DNA of 64,000 nt from Rhododendron vialii (GCF_030253575.1 NC_080566.1:25992001-26056000), one strand, 5' to 3'; counted from the stretch's first letter, positions 46,701 to 58,235 are shown. The notes: generated by a model from the letters alone, not told the origin. Numbers and translations: made by a program.

Positions 46701-49700
46701 TTTGCAATGGGGAGGAGGTTTCTCAACAGTTGAAGGACAAGGCGGCTTGAGCGCTTTCTTACATGATATCAATCATGCAGCAGTTACAATGCTAGATCGC
46801 TGGAAAGTTGATATTCTGGAAGAAAACTCAGATAGTGATCCAAGTAAATTGCAGTCGAAATTCATGATGAACTATCTAGGTATGTTATCTTCTTGGTATC
46901 TAGCTAAATTCCTTATGAAATATGTGTTTCTTGATCTGCTTAACCATGGCAAGTTTCCCTTCGACAGGGATTGGATGCGATGCAAAAGTTGCATATGAAT
47001 TCCATCTGACTCGGGAAGAAAACCCTGACAAGTTCTACAGTCAGGTAGCGACTCTCCTTTTCGCCAACCTATTCTTAATTTTTTGTTAAAGCGAAACAGT
47101 TGATATCATGCTTCTCTCTTACTAGTAAATTGGCGACATGCTAGTACACTTTTGAGTTTGAAAAAGGGATATGATAATTCTATGACAAGTATTTTGTTGA
47201 GATTAATAGGTACCCATTCAACATGGTTAATGGGTTGAAAATGCATACATGTTAAATTAATAATTCCTTTAGATGGCCATCTCTTGTTGTTATTAATGGT
47301 GTTTTTGAACTTGAATATTGCTTACTCTTTGGTGCCTAATCTTTTTATTGGCCTAGAAATACGTAAAGTTGTTTCATAGCACTTGATTGGTAATTTCTTT
47401 TGGATTGCTTGCTCCCTTATTTTGTGCTCACTATTTTAGTATTTGCTGGCTGAAATCTAAGACAGTTTGTAAACAAATTGCGATATGCAAAAGAAGGTGC
47501 TAGGGACATAATGGACAGAACTTGTGCTAACTTACCCTGGCAAGTTTGGCTCGAAGTTGATGGGAAAGACGTCCTGATTCCAAAGGTACTGCAACTCAGA
47601 TAAACTAAGGTCTTCAAATAGTTGTTTTTTTTTTTTTGTTTTGTTATTTTTGTTGATCAAATAGTTACTGTTATTGTTTCATATTTCTGATGTTCTTCTG
47701 CTTACTCCTTTTCTCCAGGATGCTGAGGGTTTGATTGTGCTCAATATAGGCAGCTATATGGGCGGGGTTGATCTTTGGCAAAATGATTACGAGCATGATG
47801 ATGATTTCAATCTTCAGTCCATGCATGACAAACTCCTTGAGGTTGTATGCATTTCTGGAGCATGGCACCTTGGCAAACTCCAGGTATGAAAATTTTCTCT
47901 TATACTGGCTCTTCTATAATTTATAGACATGTCTCAAATGTTTGGCTACGTCTTTCCTTCTGCTAAGATTCTTCAGATCACTGTGCTGCTTTAAATTAGT
48001 GCTGTCAATCATATCTTGTATTCTGCATTCTGTTTTTTTTTTTTTTCCTTCTTCTTTCAAATGACTGTTTTGTTTTGTTTTGTAGGTGTGGAAGTATTTT
48101 TGAATTGCTTGTTTCCCTTCCCGTTGAACTCATTTAAGTATTTTAGGAGATTTGTAAAAATGTTTGTAAATGTGAACAAGTGTAAGATGGTACTCCATCT
48201 ATCCCATATTGCTGGTCCCTTTTTTCCTTTTGGGATATCTTCAAAATATTGGTTCTCTTCGAAATTCAAACAAAAAGGCATTTAGATTAACACAAACTAA
48301 CTCTCCTAAATAAGGGTCATTGTTAGAAATCCAATCAAAGTTTCTAAGGAGACGTGAGTGGACCATCAATATGGGACGGAAGGAGTATAAAACTGTAGTT
48401 CATATTTTTCTCCTAGTTCTAGGCATGGACAATATCGTTTAGACTCTTAGTTAAGTCAACTTTCCCCCCCATGTATTTTGTGTTTTTGTTCCAATTTGTA
48501 CATTGTGCGAGAGATAGAAAGTAGGGTCAATACTGTTGCACGGTGAGGCCACCAACGATCATTGATGGCCTTGAGAATAAACAAACCTGAACTCTATGAA
48601 ATTAATATGGAGAAATCAAATCACATATAATTGTGTAAGAGAGGCCAAGATGCTTGGTTTGGCATAAACCTATGTCCACAGGTAAACAAACGAGAAGGAT
48701 TCCACTAATGCTAAGAGAGCAATGCTCTAAAGAGGAAATTGATTTCGTTGCACTCTAAGTCCTTAACGAAGGAAACATCTAAAAAAAACTTTTTGGAAAT
48801 CCAAAACGAAGTACAAGTCGGTCCAGTTAGTCTAAACCAATACAATTGTTCTCCGTGTTAGAGTTGAGCCCGGTCTACATGGGTTGAGCTTGAGATAAAT
48901 GGAATAGAAGTTCAAATTTCTTGTTGAGCTGAGCCTAGGCTTAGAGGGCTCAAGTGTGGACTAAACTGATTTGAAGCCAAAACAGAGCTACATTTTACAA
49001 ATTCAATTTTGGCAAGACTACCTGCTTCTCCAATCCAAATGCATAGATTTTCGAATTTTCCCAGTGTTGAAATTGATCCAAAGTTCTACAAATTACTCTT
49101 ACCCGACCACCACAAAAAACATTGATTATAACGTGATTCAAAGCTTCCTTGTTTTTTTTTTTTTTGGTTATAATAATCCTTAAGCAACATCTACCGGGTT
49201 TCATCTTTTCTATTTGGTGATGTAACGATTGAATTTGTAGCTACACTGCAAATGTATGGCATGTGTTTTGCACAACATTCAAATGTAACATATTGTATGG
49301 ATGCATACAACTATGCTCTATGGATGAATGTGTGCTTGTAAATCCAGTTGCTTATTTTCCCCTCCTTGTTATGTAAAACAAATGAGTAATGTTTCACTTG
49401 GTTTAAGTAATTTTTGCTCTGAAAAAGGTTGTTTTTCATTTCTCTGAAAGATGTCTGATTCACATATGGATATTTATTTGTCTAAAAATGTGGCCAATAA
49501 ATTGTTTTTAGGTTGGACTTTCACAAGCAAGGAGGCTAGCCCAAGGAAGAGCTATTCGAATTCATTTGTCCAATTCTTTCCCAGTTCAAATTGACGGGGA
49601 GCCTTTTATCCAGAAACCGGGTTGTTTGGAGATAACACATCATGGGCAGGTATCTCTCAAGTTTTTAGTTTGATATGATAGAATCATGATCTGTAGGAGA

Positions 49701-51941
49701 ATTTACCTAGTAATAATTCTATCCACATATGCTGTATGTGGACTACATTGGATTAGTGAAGAAACTAGGTAACTTATCCTAAAATTGGGGAAATCACCAC
49801 GAACAACCAAATTTTACCCCCGTCATAATTTAAATCATGAGTTTTGATTTCTTTCAATTAGAACCGCGAGTTTTTATTTTGGTCAACTTAAACCCTGGTC
49901 TTTCAAACTGATGAGATGATCTAAATCGTTCTTCCTTCTCTTTTGTCCCCCATCAGCCAATATCATCACACCACTGGTCACCGGCCTAAACAACCCCACC
50001 TCTACAGCTTCTCCTAACTCGTAGGAGCCTCCCGTATCTTTCCTCCACCATCACCTATCAATGATGCAATGTGGTTACACGATAATAGTGTTGTTCGACT
50101 TGTTTACTACTATCTGAACGTATATTGGCAGGATTAAAAGAACAACTACTGGCCAATATTTTTGGTTTCTCATTAACAACTGTTCAGATTAATGATGTAT
50201 TGGGGGGCCGGAATTTGACAAAAAAATTATCTAGTGATACCAAGATGGTATTTTGAAGTTCCGTGCTCATTTTTTTAAAGTATAATTGCAAGAGAAAATA
50301 TATTACTCCCTCCATTTGAATTTGTTTGTCCAATTTCGAGATTCCCACTTATTTATATGACAAAATGATTACTATCTAAAAGCTTTGAGTTTCCAAGAAT
50401 GTCCTTTACTTTTTTGGCATTAAATGACAAGGCACTTTCTCCAATGCATAATTTCTTTAAAAGAGAGGGCATTATGAGAATTTTTAGAAATCAATTTAGA
50501 ATTAGACAAACATTTTGGTACATGTAAGAGTCAAAAAAGAGAAACAAAATGAGACGGACGGAGTAGAAAGGAAAACTAAATTTACACATGAAAATAGAAC
50601 CAATTTCATCGACTCTGAAAAAATATCACAAAATGACAGTTGGATTGTACTATTGCATGTCAACTTTTTTTTTTTTTTGATCGGGATTGCATGTCAACTT
50701 AGAATATGTATGTTGGTCTTTTCATAATTTGTAATGTAGTATCCTCTTATTTGAGACCCATTGTGATTGATTGGACATTAAAATCTATACTAGCTATAAG
50801 ATTTATATGATGTAGGAGTAGGACTAGTAGATAGAATGAATATATGAACTACGAACCACCATAAAAGCAAATAAAAATTTATTGGATAAATGCTTCAAGA
50901 TAGGTTCTACAAATTATTATTTGAAGGAACATATTTATATGGGGCATCTAACCCGATTATTCAAAACAATTTTTTTTTTCCTTTTTGGTGTGTGTGTGTG
51001 GGGGAGCAGGGTCACCCCACCACAATGCCTGGCTCCGGCCCCGCTGATACCAATATGTGCTGCATTGACATAATTGTATGGCCTGGTTAAGAGTAGTTGA
51101 CATCATTGTGCGAAGAGTTTGCGAAAGTACATGACTCGTTTGCATAAAGTTTTTGGAAAATTTTTCAATCAAATGCCTCCAATTTGACTAAATGGTGTTA
51201 AATATTCAAGCAGATGCTTTGATCTATCTTGCAAATGCATCTTGGAATTCCACTTAGGTTGGAGGTTAATAGAGCTTCGATTGGAGGCTTTTTTAAAGCA
51301 TCCATCTTAAAATCGATTGGCAAGGAGTGGAGAGACTGGCTCAATACTAGTTTTCCCAATGTAGAACCAGCTCCTAATAATCCCTTGCATGTGGGAGCCA
51401 CCAAGCCTAGACTCGTGGATGGAGGCAACCAATGGATCCATACTGCAGGGATCATTATTAAACGAGGTGCACTTTTGGCACAGATATGGGGGTATGAATT
51501 ACTAGCAAAATTGTGGGTCATGCTTTAAACCTTCCAAAGCCATGTCAAAGCATCCAAATCACAACTGTTTGGCAATGAGGCTCATATACTACTTTTGGTG
51601 GTACTATTTTGACACTATGGGACAAGTTTTTAACAAATGCCTGTAAGGCCTCTAGAGCATCTCCAGGAGGAGATGCCAAAGCTCAGGTGGCATCTCCAAC
51701 GGTCAGTTTTGGCATCAATTGACCATCCAACAAATATGCCTTCAGCCATGCCAAAGCTGATGTGGCTTTGACATCCCCTAATCCCATGCCAATTGTGACA
51801 CCTTCCCAACATGCCAAATTTAAAAAATACTAACCATTTGGAATTTAAAAACTGTTTGAGGGTTCCCCCCACCCCCCCTCCCTCCCTCCCTCCCTCCCTC
51901 CCTCCTTTAAGCTCTGTTTTTTTTTTTTTTTTTTGACGTAA

Positions 51942-51994
<53 letters not shown>

Positions 51995-52614
51995 ATGTCA
52001 AATTGAAGATGTCAAAATACCACATAAGCCTTCAGTCAAAATGCCACATAAGCCTTCAAAAAAATTTAACATCACCAATTTGACATATCTTGTTGGAGAT
52101 GGAAGCTTTAGAAAAAAAATAAAATTGCAAATGGAAGTAGAGGCTAGCCCAAGGAAGAGCTATTCGAATTCAAAGTAGGGTGCTTGTTTTAATGGATAAA
52201 TACGTGAAGCGACTATTGAGTGCAAGCTTTTATAGGCTGAAGTAAAGGCCTAACAGCCCTTACCTAAGTTTTTTCTTTTACGTTTTTTTTTTTTTGTTCA
52301 TCCTCTTTTTTCTGACATGCACATGATTTGTGGTAGTGTTTGGATGAGTTTTTGAGAAATTTTGTAGGGTTATGAGTAGAAAGAGAAATGCGAGTAATGA
52401 TTTGAAGTATAGGTAATGATTGGAGAGAGAAATGAGAATAATGATTGGAGATAGGGGTGAGTAATGATTGAAAGTATGGGTAATGAGTATTTTTTGAGTT
52501 GAGAATTTTTTTTCAAAAAGCAATCCAAACGGTTTCTCAAAAAGTCAAAACTAATAATACGGTGGTCATGATCTGAAAGCTAGCAATATGGTGGTCATGC
52601 CTGTACTTGCAGGC

Positions 52615-52670
<56 letters not shown>

Positions 52671-52970
52671 CAGTTCTTTTCAGGTCCAGTCGCCCGGATT
52701 TTGTTGTGGTCCGGATTTCTTTCTGAGCCGTTGGATTGGATGGATTACATCCAATGGCTGTGGAAATAAAAGGGAAATAAAAGGGGATTTCCACTCCAGC
52801 CCCATTCAGTCGTTCCTGCGCGAGAGTGAGAAAGAGAGAGAGAGAGAGTGAGTGAGTGAGAGACCTTAGGGCTTATCGTAGCTCCGATCGTAGCTCTGAT
52901 CATTCATCGTCGGCCGTATCGAGATTGATCGAAACCACAAAAAAATCACAAAAATCAGTTCGAAAATCAC

Positions 52971-53017
<47 letters not shown>

Positions 53018-53743
53018 TAACGCTGATGTTCGTCGTCTTCGATCTCAGCGTGGGTTATTCGTATACAGTCGCATCCGTTCTCTTTCTCTAGAACGGAACG
53101 ACGAAATGGGGCTGAATGGGGCTGGAGTGGAAATCCCCTTTTATTTCCCTTTTATTTCCACAGCCATTGGATGTAATCCATCCAATCCAACGGCTCAGAA
53201 AGAAATCCGGACCACAACAAAATCCGGGCGACTGGACCTGAAAAGAACTGTATATATATTATGGAAACTGGGAGGAACTGGTACGGAGAAGACTTATATT
53301 TTTAAATGTTGAAATACCTTTTTCTAATTTACATACGCCTAATAGACGATAGAGTTGCATTTTGCTTTCTTTTCTTTCCCCCTCTCATTGGATGGAAAGG
53401 GAAGAAATGCTAGTCAGGATTCGTACAATTAGGACTTTGATATGGTGTTATTCTGTTTATCGTATAGGAGGTTACGTTATTTTTTCCTTTTTGGGGGGCT
53501 TTTTTCTTTCATGTTTCTAGTTTCAATCTCTCTTCAACGCTAGGAATATTTTTTTTATTTCCGTGTATCTGTTTTGGTCCTTACCAGGTGTTTATGTTGA
53601 GGAAAGCATCAGGTTCTCAAGAGCCAAGAGGTCATGCAGCTTCCATTATGACTGAGGTCTTGGTGGATGCTGAGTGTAAAGGCCTTATTAATACGTCTCA
53701 GAAGAGGTTACTTCTACAGCAGATAGCCCTCCAGCTTGCCTGA
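43767..53743 (+). CDS. DGK1/DGK2: Cluster-I diacylglycerol kinase, complete, seven coding exons, 713 aa
   Basis: Exons: 43767-44876, 46504-46879, 46968-47044, 47466-47585, 47719-47883, 49512-49649, 53588-53743. All are GT-AG and in phase. The enzyme phosphorylates diacylglycerol to phosphatidic acid at membranes. An N-terminal transmembrane anchor (about 22-40) is followed by a basic stretch ([12 protein letters not shown]) and two Cys/His-rich C1 domains (about 73-134 and 148-208). The catalytic domain begins [11 protein letters not shown] (about 341); it holds the ATP-binding GGDGT (399-403) and LGTGNDLSR (427-435), and then the accessory domain ([45 protein letters not shown]). The length equals Arabidopsis DGK1/DGK2 (about 712-728 aa). 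The stop is TGA after IALQLA. Intron 6 is 3.9 kb and full of insertions, yet all exons are intact. Which of the two paralogues it matches is not resolved. Confidence 0.97.
47624..47656 (-). mobile_element. Micro-retroposon stub 2 (33 bp) in DGK intron 4
   Basis: TCAAATAGTT (47614-47623) is repeated at 47657-47666. The insert is a T-run with TTGTTTTG spacers ending GTTGA, again an A-tail in minus orientation. Confidence 0.6.
48193..48385. mobile_element. Stowaway-type MITE, 193 bp, in DGK intron 5
   Basis: The termini are CTCCATCTATCCCATATTG and, inverted, CTCCTTCCGTCCCATATTG, bounded by TA dinucleotides (48191-48192, 48386-48387). This is the classic Tc1/mariner Stowaway signature. Confidence 0.85.
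50306..50563. mobile_element. Stowaway-type MITE, 258 bp, in DGK intron 6
   Basis: The ends are CTCCCTCCATTTGAATTTG and, inverted, CTCCGTCCGTCTCATTTTG, with TA on both sides (50304-50305, 50564-50565). TTTGTCCAATT and AATTAGACAAA words mirror each other further in. Confidence 0.8.
50667..50685 (-). mobile_element. Micro-retroposon stub 3 (19 bp) with perfect 15-bp duplication
   Basis: ATTGCATGTCAACTT occurs at 50652-50666 and again at 50686-50700. Between them is only a T-run plus GATCGGG, i.e. CCCGATC and a poly(A) on the minus strand. Confidence 0.75.
51653..52113. mobile_element. Probable MITE in DGK intron 6
   Basis: The left end TCTAGAGCATCTCCAGGAGG and the reverse complement of the right end (TCTAAAGCTTCCATCTCC) are similar, as in the GAGCATCTCCA class of plant MITEs. 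It carries a (CCCT)n run, a T-run and a (GA)n tract (51949-51990). The target duplication is unclear. Confidence 0.45.
52140..52172 (+). repeat. 33-bp copy of DGK exon 6 in intron 6
   Basis: The sequence from GAGGCTAGCCCAAGG to CGAATTCA is identical to 49532-49564 of exon 6 (coding [11 protein letters not shown]). The flanks are unrelated. It is too short to be functional and has no splice sites. Confidence 0.9.
52671..53250. mobile_element. Fold-back MITE with perfect 139-bp arms, in DGK intron 6
   Basis: The left arm 52671-52809 (CAGTTCTTTTCAGGTCCAGT...) returns as an exact inverted copy at 53112-53250. The loop is about 302 bp with GA tracts (52828-52850, 52973-53014). It sits inside a TA stretch, consistent with a TA target. 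No coding potential was found; ORFs in the arms are mirror images of each other. Confidence 0.9.
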
Positions 53744-54397
53744 TTCTTCTACCACTTCTTTCCTTGCATCCATATAGGTACAAACTTCTTATTTGTACTA
53801 ACCTGGCCTCACTTTTGATGGTCACTCATTTTTTTTGCCCTTTTCGATTCCCCAATTTTTGTAATTGCTTGCTTCCTCGGGAAATTGTAGGCGTTTCTTG
53901 TATACCTATAGAGAGATCAAAGCGGATAGTAGATATTGTCAGGAAATTCAAATGAGATAAGGAGGTATTGTAACGAGTAGAATGCTATGTGATTCAATGT
54001 TCACCGATTAATTCTTTCACAGGATTTGATGAGGTGTAGGTTTGAATCCGTCACATAAAGGACTTTTTACCGCATACAAGTGTGTTAGGCTTTCACTCTC
54101 CTTAGTATTCTCTGTACGATATTTATGGGTTGGTACGTATATCTACAGTAAATGACACATGAAATCCATCTTCGACATGTTCATACTTCCTTATGGACAC
54201 TGAAGGATTGTTTAGTGGACATTATAGTCCACACTCCTATAATTTAACATCAAGGAGTAAAATCTGGATTCATGTATTGAAAACATTGAGCACAAGAGGT
54301 GTGATGCCGGGTATGGTCTTTCATCATGAGTTAATAAAAGTTTTACTGGGTTTTAATACCCTAATTGGTTACTCAAGTTGCAGCAGTATAACTAAGC
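53744..54397 (+). other. 3' flank of DGK
   Basis: This holds the presumed 3' UTR after the stop at 53743. I see no other gene in it. Confidence 0.4.
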
Positions 54398-55570
54398 TAG
54401 AGGTGTCAAATGGGCCGTGCCGGCACGGCACGACACGGGCACGGGGCAGCACGGCACGTCACAGGCACGGTATTGGCCTAGCACGGCACGACACAGCACG
54501 ATTGTAGTGGGCCCGGGGCACGGTACGGGCACGGAAGTGGGAGGCATAGCACGGGCACGGCACGAAAGTTGGCCGGGCACGGCACGGCACGACATGGTCG
54601 TAGACGGGCATGGGCACGAAAAGTGGACAAGAACGGCACGGCACGGTTCTAGCAAGGCACGGGTATGGGCACGACCCGGCACGACATGGGCATGAAAGGG
54701 CACGGCACGAGGCACGGGAAAAAAAATTAAACAATTTCTATTCGGTAAAAAATATTTGTTTACCTTTTTTTAAAGGTAAACAACTAAGATATTAAATTTT
54801 TTAAAAAAAAAAATTTATTAAAAAATCATGTTTTTAAAAAATTATTTTTTCACTTTTAAAAAACTATCAAATTTTATTCGGTAAAGATATTTGTTTTGTT
54901 TTTGTTAGTAAAATTAAATAGGCTTTGGACCTTTGGTTTGCAAATTTAACATTACAATACAAGATAACAAGTAAAATTAAAAAAACTTATCAAAATATTT
55001 ATGGTGCAAGAGTAATTTAATATGAAAGGAAACGTGCAAAAGTCATATATTATTTATCCCAAATCTAACAAGAAATAAAAAAAAAAGTGTCAAACAAAAA
55101 AGAAAAAAAAAACTAACATAATTCTTTTTAATTAGGGGTTGTAATATGTTATTTTTTTAATTCTTAAATTTTTTGGCGTGCCATAGTATATGAAAATGCA
55201 GCGTCCATTGTTATTTTTCTTCTTTCATTGTGAATTGTCCTCTCCTTTTTCTCTTCTGCAAGTTACAGAGTGATTATGATATTTTGAGATCGAGTGTAGA
55301 CCTTTTGCCTAACATAATTCTCGTGCACTAGCAGGAGCGTAAAACGGTAAAAGCTTTTTTAAGAAAACACCTCAAACTATTCAAATGTGCGACAATAAGA
55401 ATTGAAAGCGCAACTGCAGATTGATTGAGCCCTTTACCAAACTCGCTTGTATACTAATCAAAAAGTTATCTAAGATTTATTAAGTAGGAAGCTAGAAAAG
55501 CGAGGAAAAAGAGGGGACGTTCAAAGAAAAAAAAGGAAAAAGAATGGGCAACCGAAGTTGAATAGCAACT

Positions 55571-55647
<77 letters not shown>

Positions 55648-56318
55648 CACACACACTCATCCCTTGTTTTTTATGAGGATGCAGTGAATGCAATGATCTC
55701 TCTATCCTTGCCCAATGTCGCTGAGTTTCCAATATGCCAAAAAACCAAATGTATACAATGTTGCATGTCTGATGCAAGATTAGTTATGCCTTAAGTCAAC
55801 CCACACATGTTAGGGTAGACTAAAACGACACGACTTAAAACAGCCCCGCCCGGCCTGATCCAACATGACACGATTAAGTAAATGGGCCAGCACATCTTGA
55901 CACGATTGAAAACGGCACGGCACGACATGATTTAAGAACACGGGCTGGCACGACACGACACGATTTAAGAAAACAGACCGGCACGACACGACACGATTGA
56001 AAACGGCACTACACGACACGATTTAAGAAAATGGGCCGGCACGACACGACACGATTTCAGAAACGGGCTGGCACGACACGACACGATTTCAGAAACGGGC
56101 CGGCACGGCACGACACGATTGGCAAATGGCACGGCACAGCACGACACAATTTAAGTAAACGGGCCGGCACCGCACGGCACGATTGACAAACGGCACGGCA
56201 CGACACGACACGACACAACACTATTTAAGTAAATAAAGTAAACGGGCCGGCACGGCACGGCACGAAGCACGGTTAGCACGAAGTTAAACGGGCCCTGCCG
56301 TGCCATTTGACACCTCTA
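54398..56318. mobile_element. Phrase-array DNA element C, 1,921 bp, perfect 8-bp target duplication
   Basis: It is flanked by AACTAAGC at 54390-54397 and 56319-56326. The exact inverted repeat is TAGAGGTGTCAAATGG. Behind each end lies a long imperfect GGCACG/CACGACA array (54415-54720 and 55825-56300) in mirrored orientation. The middle (54720-55560) is AT-rich, followed by a 72-bp (CT)n tract (55573-55644). ORFs in the arrays (Cys/Ala/Arg- or Thr/Gly/His-rich) are low-complexity translations only. Confidence 0.9.
55573..55644. repeat. (CT)n microsatellite, 72 bp
   Basis: This is the longest CT tract in the window and lies inside phrase-array element C. Confidence 0.97.
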
Positions 56319-56326
56319 AACTAAGC

Positions 56327-57070
56327 CTCCTTGACACCATGTGGGTTGTGTTACTTCTCAAGTCCCCAAGGTCTAGGGTTCAAGGCTTAGTAGCAGGAGA
56401 AGAAGCAGCAAGTTGCAGCCGTATAATTTTTTACTATTTTTGTTCTGGGTTCGTAGTTAGAGGATATGATATGGAAACAGCTGGCTGAGATTCCGAAGGG
56501 ATATTTCTTGAGAAATTCGTTAATTTGGGTTAAGAGCAATGTTTGGATGCCTGTTTGGAACGTAAGGAGTCTGAAGCTCAAAACTCATTTCCAGAATTTG
56601 GAAATTATTTCTCTCTACAGTTTAAATAGAGCAGCTTTTTATCCATATCCCGTTGGTTTGCAGTTGCACGTTAAGATGTCAGTATAGGCTCGAGGGTTAG
56701 TGCTCACCATGGGAGCCAAGTGTTCAAGGGTTAGTGCTCACCAAGGGAGCCAAGCATCTCCTCCATCAGGACTCAAGACCTCTTCCTCAAAGGAAGTTTG
56801 ATGAAACCATTCATGCACTCTGGGCAGGGTGCCTAGTTGATTCATGTAATAATTGAAATGCTTTAATTCTAACCCCAAACTCTATGGGGGTATGGATAGT
56901 CATTTTTTATCCGTTAATGCAAAATTCAGTGATTCCAATGAGGATGGAAAATGCATTTTCGTATGATCAAAAAAAAAAAAAAAATGAGGATGGAAAATTG
57001 CTAAGATGGAAAACTAGGGTTTCACACGGTTTGGAAAAGGGTGTGAAAATAGCTCATACCAATTCATTTT
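56327..57070. other. Spacer with no supported gene
   Basis: It includes two CTCACCA(A/T)GGGAGCCAAG copies (56703-56753) and the stub at 56953. Open frames show no recognisable domain. Confidence 0.4.
56953..56983 (+). mobile_element. Micro-retroposon stub 4 (31 bp) with 15-bp duplication
   Basis: ATGAGGATGGAAAAT occurs at 56938-56952 and 56984-56998. The insert is GCATTTTCGTATGATC followed by 15 A, a plus-strand A-tail with TGATC before it. Confidence 0.75.
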
Positions 57071-57238
57071 TAGGGATGGCAATCCCAACCGCCCCGCCCT
57101 GCCCCATTCCCCGCCCCAAATGGGTTGGGGATTCGGGGATTTTTTAGAGATTGGGTAGGGGATGGGGATTGTTTTTTAAAAAAAATGGGGAATGAGTAGG
57201 GGATGGATATGAGTATGTCCCCGCCCCATCCCCTTCCC

Positions 57239-57290
<52 letters not shown>

Positions 57291-58235
57291 GTGAAAAATC
57301 AGCAAAAAAAATGACCGGGAAGGGTTTCATCCGAACAATTTTTTATTGAACTTTATTGAACAGTTCAATAAAAAACTGCTCAAATCAAGCTCTTCCCAGT
57401 TATTTTTTTTGCAAATTTCTCGCGGGTACCCTTAAAATCACGTTCTGATGATCCGGGCCACTCAATGTAATCAGAACGTGATTTTAAGAGTGCTCGCGAG
57501 AAATCTAGCAAAAAAAAAAAGACCGAAAAGGGCTTCATCTGAACCGGTTTTTATTGAACTTTATTGAACGGTCTAATAAAAAACTGCTCAAATCAAGCCA
57601 TTCCCGGTTAGTTTTTTTGCTAGTCTCTCGCGGGCACCCTTAAAATCACGTTCTGAACACATTGAGCGGCTCGGATCATCAAAATTTGATCGGGAACTAT
57701 GAGATTAAGATTTGGAGGGTTTTTTTAAGTGTCCCCGGAACCGCCCCGATATTTATATATACACATAAATGAAAGTTATATAGGAATACTATATGTACAT
57801 AAGTGAGGAAGAAAGAAAGAAACTAAAGCTCACTGTCAATTAACATAGAAGTAATTGAATTCACTTACCACGGATAGAAAATTAGTAGAAAGAAGAGCTC
57901 AAATCGATAGTTCTAGTCAGATAAATATTGTTCACGTTGAAAACTCATGAAATAGCGTCATGTTGAGAGACTGAGAAATCGAAGCTGTAAAAAGCTTTGC
58001 ATGTGTTGTTTGTTCTTGGCGTCTTGCTGGAGGGATACCGAATCAAGAACACCGGTTTTGCCTGTGGTTCCAGTTGAATCCTCGATTCACCATGGGGATT
58101 CCCGTTCCCCATTTGGGATGGGGATGGAGGGTAAAAATAATTTTCCGGTGGGGATCGGGGAGGGGATGGAGATGAATTTGGGTTCGGGGACGAGGATAGT
58201 GGTATCCATCCCCTACCCATCCCATTGCCAACCCT
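57071..58235. mobile_element. Phrase-array DNA element D, 1,165 bp, 9-bp target duplication (8 of 9)
   Basis: It is flanked by ATTCATTTT (57062-57070) and ATTCATTTC (58236-58244). The ends are TAGGGATGGCAAT and, inverted, AGGGTTGGCAATG. GGGGATGGGG/CCCCATCCCC arrays lie behind both ends (57085-57240 and 58080-58225). The middle holds a (TA)n tract (57242-57286) and two inverted and direct copies of a CCCTTAAAATCACGTTCTGA block (about 57428, 57470, 57645). Confidence 0.8.

Noticed and set aside
51229..51528. Plus-strand ORF of 99 residues in DGK intron 6
   Set aside because: No domain was recognised and the opposite strand is equally open; it could be a gene fragment but I cannot support it.
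52537..53312. Matching ORFs in both arms of the fold-back element
   Set aside because: The identical peptide in both is a consequence of the inverted repeat; no gene structure.
54392..54734. ORFs rich in Cys/Ala/Arg or Thr/Gly/His on both strands
   Set aside because: They are translations of the GGCACG phrase array of element C.
57242..57286. TATA-rich stretch as a promoter
   Set aside because: It is a (TA)n microsatellite inside element D with no gene downstream.
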